Below the pieces are notes generated by a model. That model saw only the letters and a program-made list of their open reading frames with translations. It searched no databases and was not told the DNA's origin. This document shows, piece by piece, positions 16,316-22,842 of a stretch of 33,288 nt of DNA. Source of the DNA: JBMNKL01 sp050261495 (lineage in GTDB: Bacteria; Bacillota; Clostridia; Acetivibrionales; DTU013); NCBI GenBank assembly GCA_050261495.1, contig JBLNDI010000085.1, forward strand, positions 1 through 33,288, written 5' to 3'. A program made the translations under genes and the position numbers. Positions within the stretch are counted from its first letter, which is position 1, and every line of letters begins with the position of its first letter.

Positions 16316-16330
16316 GGTTTGGCAAATGCA

Positions 16331-16546
16331 CGGATTGCGTACGGGTGCGGGTCAAGGCATATGATGAAACGACTTAGCGAATCCCGCATATGCAGAACAT
16401 GGCGAGGCAAATCCGCCTGGATGGCGGATTTAGCTGGCAATGACATGGATGTCATATTAGAAGCGGCCGAGCAAATTACAGGCGTATGCGTTGGAGTCGC
16501 TCGGAGGTTTCATCCGATGCCTTGACCCGAACCCGCACGCAATCCG
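16331..16546 (+). repeat. Large imperfect inverted repeat with branched head (hairpin A)
   Basis: The outer arms 16331-16370 and 16507-16546 are complementary at 36 of 40 positions. The pairing continues inward with lower quality (AGCGA-TCC, CGCATA-GC blocks). The interior carries two separate perfect hairpins: AAATCCGCC (16409-16417) with GGCGGATTT (16423-16431), loop 5, and ATGACAT (16440-16446) with ATGTCAT (16449-16455). TTTTTCTT follows the right arm (from 16551), so the element may terminate the ABC-2 transcript. It could also be a MITE-like insertion or a structured RNA. The small open frames across it are by-products of the repeat. Confidence 0.75.
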
Positions 16547-16556
16547 CCGATTTTTC

Positions 16557-16585
16557 TTGACAGGCGTTTTTCTTTCTGCTATGAT
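16557..16585 (+). promoter_or_regulatory. Near-consensus sigma-A promoter for infC-rpmI-rplT
   Basis: TTGACA at 16557-16562 and TATGAT at 16580-16585 are separated by exactly 17 bp. Transcription would begin near 16592. This is the strongest promoter seen in the window, as expected for a ribosomal-protein operon. Confidence 0.8.
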
Positions 16586-16591
16586 TATTCA

Positions 16592-16720
16592 GGAAAAACA
16601 AAGAAGAAGTCAATCGCTTCTCACCTTGCGGATCTATCCGGCAAGGTCAATAGTAAAGGGATACATTGCAAACCTGCTATTTGGTGGATTGACGGTCTTC
16701 TTCAATCCACTTTTTATTTT
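16592..16720 (+). ncRNA. Attenuator leader of the infC-rpmI-rplT operon (L20-leader type)
   Basis: The leader holds a strong hairpin, ACCTTGC (16623-16629) with GCAAGGT (16641-16647) extended by GGA/TCC. The intrinsic terminator follows (16684-16710). An antiterminator is readable: AAGAAGA at 16601-16607 and GTCAATC at 16609-16615 can pair with TCTTCTT (16696-16702) and GATTGAC (16687-16693), which would block the 5' terminator arm. In Bacillus this operon is controlled by L20-dependent attenuation in its leader; that precedent and the gene order support the call. I could not compare it with the Rfam model. Confidence 0.65.
16684..16720 (+). terminator. Leader terminator upstream of infC
   Basis: A perfect 9-bp stem, GTGGATTGA (16684-16692) with TCAATCCAC (16702-16710), and a 9-nt loop are followed directly by TTTTTATTTT. 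It lies between the promoter and infC, so it acts as an attenuator rather than an operon end. Confidence 0.85.
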
Positions 16721-16764
16721 GGTTTTTGCGGATAAAATTGTGAAATAATACTCGGAGGTGTTTA

Positions 16765-17283
16765 ATTATCAGGAGCAGGCATGAATATATGATTAATGAG
16801 GAGATCAGGGACAAGGAAGTGCGTCTGATTGATTCTGACGGATCCATGCTGGGCATCATGCCTATCAAGGATGCGCAGAAGCTGGCGGCTAGTAAGAATC
16901 TGGACCTTGTTAAGATTGCTCCGCAAGCTGTCCCGCCCGTATGCAAAATCATGGATTACGGGAAGTACATGTTTGAGATTGCAAAGAAGGAAAAGGAAGC
17001 GAGAAAGAATCAAAGGATTATAAATGTCAAGGAAGTTTGGATCAAACCAACAATTGAAGATCATGACTTCAGCTTCAAGGCAAAGAATGCGTACAGGTTC
17101 CTTAAAGAAGGGGACAAGGTAAAGGTGAGCGTACGGTTCAGGGGCAGGGAAATGAATTATACATCTTTGGGTGAGCAGGTTCTCAATAAATTCGCAGAAG
17201 CTGTCTCGGAAGTGGGAACAGTGGAGAGGAAGCCTAAACTGGAAGGCAGGAGTATGATCATGATACTCAACCCCAAGCAGTAA
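16765..17283 (+). CDS. infC: Translation initiation factor IF-3
   Basis: IF-3 binds the 30S subunit, prevents 50S joining and monitors start-codon selection. The N-domain begins INEEIRDKEVRLID and the C-domain starts near KEVWIKPTIEDHDF, with the conserved VKVSVRFRGREM segment. The first in-frame ATG is 16789 (164 aa). However, CGGAGGTG at 16753-16760 is placed for ATT 16765 or ATC 16768, and the added residues before INEEIRD (about 8) match the usual IF-3 N-terminal length. Non-AUG starts are a known autoregulatory feature of infC, so ATT 16765 is taken as the likely start. The gene is followed by rpmI and rplT. Confidence 0.93.
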   Translation: MIRSRHEYMINEEIRDKEVRLIDSDGSMLGIMPIKDAQKLAASKNLDLVKIAPQAVPPVCKIMDYGKYMFEIAKKEKEARKNQRIINVKEVWIKPTIEDHDFSFKAKNAYRFLKEGDKVKVSVRFRGREMNYTSLGEQVLNKFAEAVSEVGTVERKPKLEGRSMIMILNPKQ

Positions 17284-17300
17284 GGCGTTTGCATTGGCAG

Positions 17301-17320
17301 GGCAATACTTGGGTATTGCC
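17301..17320 (+). other. Perfect intercistronic hairpin between infC and rpmI
   Basis: GGCAATAC (17301-17308) pairs fully with GTATTGCC (17313-17320) around a TTGG tetraloop. No T-tract follows, so it is not a terminator. It may be an mRNA stability or processing element, or a second L20 contact. Confidence 0.6.
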
Positions 17321-17348
17321 GAAGACAGAAAAATAAGGAGGAGTTTAT

Positions 17349-17546
17349 ATGCCAAAACTTAAAACACACAGCGCATCAAAGAAAAGATTTAAAATAACCG
17401 CTACCGGGAAGGTAAAAATGAGCCACGCTTTCAGAAGCCACAGGCTCGTATCGAAAGCAAAGAAGGCAAAGAAACACCATAGGCTTGGAGCTTATGCTTC
17501 TTCCGCAAACGAGGCGACTGTCAAGAGACTTATTCCATACAAGTAA
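17349..17546 (+). CDS. rpmI: 50S ribosomal protein L35
   Basis: This 65-aa, strongly basic protein starts PKLKTHSASKKRFK and contains the L35 hallmarks HAFRSHRL and a C-terminal lysine-rich tail (VKRLIPYK). The length is normal. RBS TAAGGAGGAG lies directly upstream. It is the middle gene of the infC-rpmI-rplT operon. A 142-nt purine-rich, T-poor spacer with recurring ATAAGCAGG-like motifs (17561, 17601, 17653) separates it from rplT, longer than usual for this operon. Confidence 0.97.
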   Translation: MPKLKTHSASKKRFKITATGKVKMSHAFRSHRLVSKAKKAKKHHRLGAYASSANEATVKRLIPYK

Positions 17547-17688
17547 GAGAACGAAGGCGCATAAGCAGGAAAGCGCAGGCAGGACGCACAGGCAAGAACC
17601 ATAAGCAAAGCGTATAAGAAAAAGACACAAGAAAAACGGGCAGAAAAGAGACATAAGCAGGATAATAGCAGGAAAGGAGAAGATTATT

Positions 17689-18042
17689 ATGTCAAGAGTC
17701 AAAGGCGCAATGAGGACGCGTGCGAGACACAAGAAAATACTCAAGCTTGCCAAGGGTTATTTCGGAGGTAAGAGCAAGCTTTTTAGAATAGCAAACCAGG
17801 CGGTTATGAAGTCCCTTACGTATGCGTACAGGGACAGGAGAGCCAAGAAGAGGGATTTCAGGCAGCTTTGGATAACCAGGATCAACGCTGCCGCAAGGTT
17901 GAACGGCATAAGCTACAGCAGGTTTATGAGCGGCCTTAAGAAAGCCGGTATCGCCCTCAACAGGAAAATACTTGCCGATATGGCCGTAAATGACGCGGAG
18001 GCATTCGCACAGTTGGTTAACAGTGTAAAGAACGGCGGTTAA
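17689..18042 (+). CDS. rplT: 50S ribosomal protein L20
   Basis: This 117-aa primary 23S rRNA-binding protein has the conserved start SRVKGA and the long basic N-terminal helix (RARHKKILKLAKGYFGGKS). Further family blocks are RDRRAKKRDFRQLWITRINAA and YSRFMSGLKKAGI. It is essential for early 50S assembly and is the expected autorepressor of this operon through the leader. RBS GGAAAGGAGAAG lies just before the ATG. A terminator hairpin overlaps the stop codon. Confidence 0.98.
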   Translation: MSRVKGAMRTRARHKKILKLAKGYFGGKSKLFRIANQAVMKSLTYAYRDRRAKKRDFRQLWITRINAAARLNGISYSRFMSGLKKAGIALNRKILADMAVNDAEAFAQLVNSVKNGG

Positions 18043-18060
18043 TACCGCCGGTTTGTTTTA
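18033..18060 (+). terminator. Terminator overlapping the rplT stop codon
   Basis: CGGCGGT (18033-18039) pairs with ACCGCCG (18044-18050). The TAA stop lies in the 4-nt loop and GTTTGTTTTA follows. The T-tract is imperfect, so read-through into the methylase gene is likely. Confidence 0.6.
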
Positions 18061-18118
18061 TATGAACAGAATAGGATAAAGCAATTCGGCTCATGAAACA
18101 GCGTTTAAGGAGTAACGA

Positions 18119-18922
18119 ATGATCAGGCTGACAGGAAGCAGCAACCCGGTCATCAAAGAGGTCAGGTCGCTAAAGAACAGGAGCGCCAGGGAAAAGAAGG
18201 GAATATTTTTCATAGAGGGTTCCAGGTTTGTGGCCGAAGCTTTGAAGGAAAGCGCAGATATTCTTTATATCATCATGTCCGATACATTCCTGGCGGGGCA
18301 CGGGAAGGAAGAACTGGCGGACATGATTGAAAAATCTTCAATAAGGTGCTATGAAGTTCCCGAAAGCTTATTCGGTTCAATATCGGATACACAGACCCCG
18401 CAAGGCATATTGGCCGTGCTCCGGCTTCAAAAAAAGGCGCTTGATGAAGCCGTCCTTGGCAACGGTATGCTGGTTGTAATGGACATGGTCAAAGACCCCG
18501 GCAATATGGGAACGATTATCAGGACGGCAGACGCCGCAGGATGCGCAGGTGTTATAGTCACCGACGGCTGCGTCGACGTTTTCAATCCCAAGGTGCTTCG
18601 TTCAACCATGGGGTCGATTTTCCATATCCCGGTTTACCATTGCGGCAACGTGGAAGAGGCTTTGATGAAAGTAAAGGAATCGGGATTTTTGGTGTGCGCG
18701 TCGCACCTGGAAGGCACAGTCGATATTTTTGACGTGGATTTGACCGGCAACGTGGCGTTGGTTGTCGGAAGCGAAGCCGAGGGGATAAGCGGTACGGCGG
18801 CCCGGAATGCGGATTTGCTTGTAAGGATACCTATGTTAGGCAGGGCGGAGTCCCTGAATGTTTCCGTCGCTGCCGGAATTATGATGTTCGAAGCTGTCCG
18901 CAGGAAGAGGGAATGCAGTTAG
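18119..18922 (+). CDS. TrmH/SpoU-family RNA 2'-O-methyltransferase
   Basis: This SPOUT-fold methyltransferase has an N-terminal substrate-binding domain (residues ~1-100) and a C-terminal knotted SAM-binding domain. The three family motifs are present: DPGNMGTIIRTADAAG (~126-141), VVGSEAEGIS (~218) and IPMLGRAESLNVSVAAGI near the C-terminus. It probably methylates 23S rRNA or tRNA ribose; similar genes commonly follow rplT in Firmicutes. Length 267 aa. RBS AAGGAG at ~18108-18113 precedes the ATG. Its stop codon overlaps the stop of the convergent DUF4363 gene by 4 nt. Confidence 0.9.
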   Translation: MIRLTGSSNPVIKEVRSLKNRSAREKKGIFFIEGSRFVAEALKESADILYIIMSDTFLAGHGKEELADMIEKSSIRCYEVPESLFGSISDTQTPQGILAVLRLQKKALDEAVLGNGMLVVMDMVKDPGNMGTIIRTADAAGCAGVIVTDGCVDVFNPKVLRSTMGSIFHIPVYHCGNVEEALMKVKESGFLVCASHLEGTVDIFDVDLTGNVALVVGSEAEGISGTAARNADLLVRIPMLGRAESLNVSVAAGIMMFEAVRRKRECS

Positions 18923-19317
18923 AATATATTATCCAGGTTCGGCAGTTCTTTTTCCGGGATATGGCTGACAAACTTGCCGAGGGCTGCGGCTTCAGATAAA
19001 GATGATGCTTTGTCGCGCGCTTCTACAAGCTTTTGAAGGCGCGATATCGTAACATCGATATTGTCTATTTCCTGGTGGTCCACCAAGGCCGACCATTTGC
19101 CTTTTACTTTAGCCCATTCCGTGTTTACCAGGTCCAATGAATTGCCGGCCTCGTTCCAGTTTTCCGATGCGATGTTTTCTTTAAGTTTTTCGATTGGCTG
19201 CACCATCCTTCTGGAATCATTGTAGAGCACCCGTTGTGCTATTATCCCCGAAGCTGTGATTATAAGAAACAGGAGCGTGATTATGGCTGTTATTTTAATT
19301 GTAACGGCTTGCTTCAT
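18919..19317 (-). CDS. DUF4363 family membrane-anchored protein
   Basis: This 132-aa protein has one N-terminal transmembrane helix (~8-28) followed by an extracytoplasmic, mostly helical region with the WNEAGNSLDLVNTEWAKVK segment typical of DUF4363. Its function is unknown. In spore-forming Clostridia such genes often pair with a DUF421 gene, as here. The start lies inside the 3' end of the DUF421 gene (23-nt overlap), so the pair is translationally coupled. Its stop overlaps the stop of the convergent methylase gene. Confidence 0.82.
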   Translation of the reverse strand: MKQAVTIKITAIITLLFLIITASGIIAQRVLYNDSRRMVQPIEKLKENIASENWNEAGNSLDLVNTEWAKVKGKWSALVDHQEIDNIDVTISRLQKLVEARDKASSLSEAAALGKFVSHIPEKELPNLDNIF

Positions 19318-20008
19318 TTATGTCTGCCGCTCCTTTCTCATACGCCTGGATATGCAGCTTGCCGGAAGGGTCGATGCATGCATACAGAACCTGGCCGGGA
19401 CTGTCATAATGTTTCTTTCTGAGTTCAGTTTCAAGCCACGCGAGGTCCTTGCCGGCTTTTTTCAGGTTCTGCGACAATACCCTGCCGTCTATTATTGCGT
19501 CTATCGGTATATTTTCGTAATCTGTTTTTATATTCATATCTTCAGGTGTGAGAGGCCTTTTCCGGGATTTCGGAATGATGCTCAACTGGCCGTTTGTCTC
19601 CAGCACGGCGTATTCCACATCGGCTACGTTTGGGTAGTTGTTTATTCTGAGTTGTTCGAGGAGGTCATTCAGTGTATATAGTTCTTTCTGCAATTCCTTG
19701 ACTTTTATTTTCCCTTTTTCAATCAATATTGTAGGTTTGCCGCAAATTAACGCCCTTGCCCGTATGCTTTTCAATGAAAGGAACGATATGAGAAGCTGTG
19801 CCGCCAGTAGTGTTATAATAGGTATTATTCCGTTAACAAGCGGAATTCCGGTGTTCTGCATCGGCACGGCAGCAAGTTCGGATATCATAATAGCGGCTGC
19901 AAGCTCAAATGGCTGCAACTGTCCGATTTGGCGTTTTCCCATGATTCTCATTACTACTACGACTATCAGGTAAAGAATAAGCGCCCTGACGAATACTACC
20001 AGCATCAA
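19295..20008 (-). CDS. DUF421 (YetF-family) membrane protein
   Basis: This 237-aa protein has three N-terminal helices (~5-80) containing the family block MRIMGKRQIGQLQPFELAAAIMISELAAVPMQ. Two YetF-type soluble subdomains follow, including KELYTLNDLLEQLR, DVEYAVLETNGQLSIIPK and a second copy ending in VLYACIDPSGKLHIQ. YetF-family proteins are linked to spores in Bacillus, but their biochemical role is not settled. RBS GGGGAG lies just upstream (complement of ~20015-20020). The neighbours are coat and SASP genes, consistent with a sporulation or germination role. Confidence 0.88.
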   Translation of the reverse strand: MMLVVFVRALILYLIVVVVMRIMGKRQIGQLQPFELAAAIMISELAAVPMQNTGIPLVNGIIPIITLLAAQLLISFLSLKSIRARALICGKPTILIEKGKIKVKELQKELYTLNDLLEQLRINNYPNVADVEYAVLETNGQLSIIPKSRKRPLTPEDMNIKTDYENIPIDAIIDGRVLSQNLKKAGKDLAWLETELRKKHYDSPGQVLYACIDPSGKLHIQAYEKGAADINEASRYN

Positions 20009-20187
20009 GCAATCTCCCCTTTATTGGGTATTTTTAGATGTATTTCTACCTATCGTTCATATTCTTTGCAGTGCATATAAAGGTTATTCAGCTTCAGCCG
20101 GCAGGCAGCGCTTATATTTTTTACCCTGAATATTATGCGCAAATATGTACAAACTAATCTGGAATACAAACTAAAAGGAGGGATAAT

Positions 20188-20385
20188 ATGTCTTTGACAA
20201 CAAGGGAACTGCTGTATATCCAGGATAATATCAAAATGACCGAAAATTCAATCAAATTCATGCAATCTTGCGCCGAAATGGCAACAGATCCCCAGATCAA
20301 AGGCCTTTGCCAGAGTATGGCCAGGGAACACCAGCAGGACCTGCAAACGCTTATCAAGCACATAAACACCGGGACTATGCAATAA
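20188..20385 (+). CDS. Small CotF-like coat protein (short partner)
   Basis: This 65-aa helical, cysteine- and methionine-containing protein has the heptad-like ENSIKFMQSCAEMATDPQIKGLCQSMAREHQQDLQTL segment. It resembles the first half of the ferritin-like CotF domain, where Glu/His residues precede helix 2. RBS AAAGGAGGG lies before the ATG. It is followed 14 nt later by a fuller CotF-like gene, so the two probably work together as spore coat components. I found no unambiguous sporulation promoter in the 179-nt upstream gap, which is AT-rich and shows no gene. Confidence 0.75.
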   Translation: MSLTTRELLYIQDNIKMTENSIKFMQSCAEMATDPQIKGLCQSMAREHQQDLQTLIKHINTGTMQ

Positions 20386-20399
20386 GGAGGTAAAAAACA

Positions 20400-20672
20400 A
20401 TGAGATTGAGTGATAAGGAAATTGCCCAAACGCTGCTTAATGAGCATAAGCTTTTTGCGACTTCGTTGACAAATCTTGTTCTGGAGAGTACAAATCCGGC
20501 GTTGAGAAATGACGCAGCCGGCCTTCTGAGCAGGACATTTCAACATCAGAAAAACATATTTGAACTGATGATGCAAAAAGGATGGTATTCGGTGCAGCAA
20601 GCAAACCAGCAGGAGATTAGCATGGCTAAACAGGAAGTGAGCAAAATACAATCATCTGTTGACTTTATGTAA
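20400..20672 (+). CDS. CotF-family spore coat protein
   Basis: This 90-aa protein matches the coat F domain: LSDKEIAQTLLNEHKLFATSLTNLVLES, then a central helix with HQKNIFELMMQKGWY and the characteristic QQANQQEISMAK. Such proteins assemble in the inner spore coat and are expressed in the mother cell in Bacillus. RBS AAGGAGGT lies 9 nt before the ATG. It pairs with the small gene immediately upstream and ends before a strong bidirectional terminator. Confidence 0.88.
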   Translation: MRLSDKEIAQTLLNEHKLFATSLTNLVLESTNPALRNDAAGLLSRTFQHQKNIFELMMQKGWYSVQQANQQEISMAKQEVSKIQSSVDFM

Positions 20673-20710
20673 TATACAAGCCGGATTTGCTTCGCAAACA
20701 GCCATAAACA

Positions 20711-20744
20711 AAAAAAGCAGGCGGTTTAACCAGCCTGCTTTTTT
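20711..20744. terminator. Bidirectional terminator between coat and SASP genes
   Basis: AAAAAAGCAGGC (20711-20722) pairs with GCCTGCTTTTTT (20733-20744) around a loop that itself contains a short GGTT/AACC match. A-run and T-run flanks give a T-tract on both strands, fitting the convergent genes. Confidence 0.92.
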
Positions 20745-20758
20745 GTTAACAACGATTG

Positions 20759-20950
20759 TTATTTCTTGATTTCGTAGTTATTTCCGGTATAAGCCTCAAA
20801 TACCTTCTTTACTATATTGCCACCGATCTTACCTGCATCCCTCGATGCGATGTCACCGTTATAACCCTGCTTAAGATTTACGCCAACCTGGCTGGCGATT
20901 TCATATTTCATCTTTTCGAATGAAGTCTTGCTCCTGCTGTTATTAGCCAT
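20759..20950 (-). CDS. Alpha/beta-type small acid-soluble spore protein (SASP)
   Basis: This 63-aa protein coats forespore DNA and protects it from UV and heat damage. It shows the germination-protease recognition region KYEIASQVGV and the second conserved block GYNGDIASRDAGKIGGNIVKK of alpha/beta SASPs. RBS GAGGAGGTG (complement of 20956-20964) is strong. Expression should depend on sigma-G; I did not find a clear -35/-10 match upstream. This gene is the clearest evidence that the organism forms endospores. Confidence 0.95.
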   Translation of the reverse strand: MANNSRSKTSFEKMKYEIASQVGVNLKQGYNGDIASRDAGKIGGNIVKKVFEAYTGNNYEIKK

Positions 20951-21217
20951 TTTATCACCTCCTCAATAACTATTGTGTCAAAAAAGCATGTGTTTATTAC
21001 ATGAAAGATATGGCTGAGCGTTTATATTTCAATTTTACCGCTGCGATTCCATCGACGGTTTTGGCAGTATTTTGCGGCAAGGAACATTTTGGCATAATAT
21101 ATTTATCACGATTAGTTAAATATTATTCATATACGGAAAGCTTTAAAACAAACATTATGGAGATGATCCGATCTGAATTTATTAATAAAAAAAACGTGTT
21201 ATGTTATAGTTATTTTT

Positions 21218-22447
21218 GTGATTTTTTTCACTGTTTTTATACCCGTTGACGGCGGCGTGACTTTGGAGTCAATGCCTGGAACCGGTGTCCTGTCCGAAAG
21301 CAAACCGCCTGTTTTAAACGCAAGGGCGGCGGTCTTGATTGAGTGGACTTCAGGACGTGTGCTGTATTCAAAAAATGCAATGGAAAAACGTTCCATCGCG
21401 AGTACGACAAAAATAATGACCGCCCTTACTGCTCTTGAGAACGGAAACCTTGAAGATGTAGTTACGGTAAGCAAAAGGGCTGCGAGTATCGGCGGTTCGA
21501 CAATTGGCCTGCGGGCCGGGGAAAAGTATACGCTGAAAGAGATGTTGTATGCGCTGCTTATGGTTTCAGCCAATGACGCGGCAATTGCAATCGCGGAGCA
21601 TATTGGCGGCACAGTTGAGAATTTTGCGGCAATGATGAACAAAAGGGCCGTATCGCTTGGAGCGGTAAATTCAAATTTTGTGACGCCGCATGGCCTGGAC
21701 AGGGAAAACCAGTATTCAACTGCTTACGATGTGGCGCTAATTACGAGGGAGGCTTTGAAAAACCCGGTTTTTGCGGAAATCGTGTCAACAACTTCGTCAA
21801 GCATAAGCGGGCATAATCTTTACAATACGAATGAGCTTCTCGGGTCATACCGGGGAGTGGACGGCGTAAAAACGGGCTATACGGGCAAAGCGGGAAGATG
21901 TCTTGTAACGACGGCAAAGCGGGATGACATGCGGCTGATTTCCGTTGTTCTCGGATCTCCTACCAGGGGCGCGAGGGTTGACGCAACCAGGAAGCTGCTG
22001 GACTATGGGTTCGATAATTTCAGAATGCACTGGTTGAGAAAATCGGGTGAAATATACGCCAAGGTGCCTGTATACAGGGGAGTGAAGGAGCATGTGTCCC
22101 TGGTGGTCGAGCAGGATATTGTCCTCCCGTTAACCGAAGATGAGGTTGAGCTTGTCAGGGAGGAAAAGCTTGTTCCCAGGGTGCTTGATGCCCCCGTATA
22201 CGCAGGTGTGGAATCCGGGGTTGTGGAATACAGGCTCAACGGAGACGTGTTGGCGCAAAGCGCGCTCAAGGTATCAGAGAGCATCCGCAGGAAAACATAT
22301 TTTGACTATTTGAATAATATACTTGATTCTTGGTGCAGAATGATGCGTGAAGGAATGTTTCGAAGCGGTATAATGGATTTCGCGCGGGTGCGGGTCAGCG
22401 GGACGGGGGTACTGGTACCTTGTCTCATACGGGCGGAGCAGTCCTGA
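21218..22447 (+). CDS. Serine-type D-Ala-D-Ala carboxypeptidase (PBP5/DacF-like); start uncertain
   Basis: This secreted penicillin-binding protein trims peptidoglycan stem peptides. The active-site triads, numbered from GTG 21218, are Ser62-x-x-Lys65 (STTK), Ser117-Ala-Asn119 and Lys218-Thr-Gly220, followed by a PBP5 C-terminal beta domain and an amphipathic C-terminal helix. GTG 21218 lacks an RBS and gives a signal sequence without a positive n-region. The same frame is open back to 21167 and encodes KK followed by a long hydrophobic run, but has no ATG, GTG or TTG there. One base fewer in the A8 run (21187-21194) would join it to ATG 21163. The function call is secure; the N-terminus is not. 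Confidence 0.9.
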   Translation: MIFFTVFIPVDGGVTLESMPGTGVLSESKPPVLNARAAVLIEWTSGRVLYSKNAMEKRSIASTTKIMTALTALENGNLEDVVTVSKRAASIGGSTIGLRAGEKYTLKEMLYALLMVSANDAAIAIAEHIGGTVENFAAMMNKRAVSLGAVNSNFVTPHGLDRENQYSTAYDVALITREALKNPVFAEIVSTTSSSISGHNLYNTNELLGSYRGVDGVKTGYTGKAGRCLVTTAKRDDMRLISVVLGSPTRGARVDATRKLLDYGFDNFRMHWLRKSGEIYAKVPVYRGVKEHVSLVVEQDIVLPLTEDEVELVREEKLVPRVLDAPVYAGVESGVVEYRLNGDVLAQSALKVSESIRRKTYFDYLNNILDSWCRMMREGMFRSGIMDFARVRVSGTGVLVPCLIRAEQS

Positions 22448-22469
22448 CGACGGGCTGGGTATGGACAAA

Positions 22470-22785
22470 TCGGCGTATAGGGTAGTTTACAAGCAGGAGC
22501 GGTCAGGACGGATGGGCATAGCGCAAATATAGTCATCAGGCTCCCTCATGGGCAGGCTGTAATGCTTTGACTCGTCCTCAAGCGGGCGCGGATGAATCGG
22601 CATCGTGCCTTAGCATCGCGCGCCTGCACTGTCCATGGTGCAGGTTGTGGCTCCCAATGCCGCATTCGGTCATCATCAAAGCATAACACCCTGCAGCCAT
22701 TCTTACGCATGATGCCTATATATGCGCCATGCCCATCCGTTCTGACCGTATCCGCTTGCAAGCTCCAATATCCGCACGATTCAAC
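22470..22785 (+). repeat. Large imperfect inverted repeat (hairpin B)
   Basis: Left arm ~22470-22545 and right arm ~22709-22785 are roughly 75-80% complementary over about 72 positions, including GGTCAG-ACGGATGGGCAT-GCGCA. A second paired block further in shares ATGCTTTGA (left at 22562-22570). At 22623-22644 a short perfect hairpin has arms CCTGCAC and GTGCAGG. No protein-like ORF fits the region. It begins ~22 nt after the carboxypeptidase stop and ends just before the next promoter. Confidence 0.72.
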
Positions 22786-22791
22786 CTTGCC

Positions 22792-22820
22792 TTGAATATT
22801 TGAGCCCTGTCGGATATAAT
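22792..22820 (+). promoter_or_regulatory. Sigma-A promoter for the radical SAM gene
   Basis: TTGAAT at 22792-22797 and TATAAT at 22815-22820 are separated by 17 bp. Transcription would start near 22827, followed by GAGGT at 22832-22836 and ATG at 22843, giving a very short leader. Confidence 0.75.
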
Positions 22821-22842
22821 AGCCTCATCGCGAGGTTATTTT

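Noticed and set aside
16319..16748. Two short forward open frames (68 and 85 codons)
   Set aside because: They cross hairpin A, the infC promoter and the leader terminator; their composition follows the inverted repeat and no RBS-supported protein is evident.
21001..21249. An 82-codon forward frame before the carboxypeptidase
   Set aside because: No RBS, no recognisable motif, and its end overlaps the signal-peptide region in the wrong frame; only the MIRSEFINKK portion is of interest, for the frameshift question.
22384..22400. A 13-mer CGGGTGCGGGTCA shared by hairpin A and the 3' end of the carboxypeptidase gene
   Set aside because: A match of this length is expected by chance in a window this size and the flanks do not align.
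22546..22795. Short open frames on both strands within hairpin B
   Set aside because: Frames on the two strands mirror each other because of the inverted repeat; no RBS or protein family signal.
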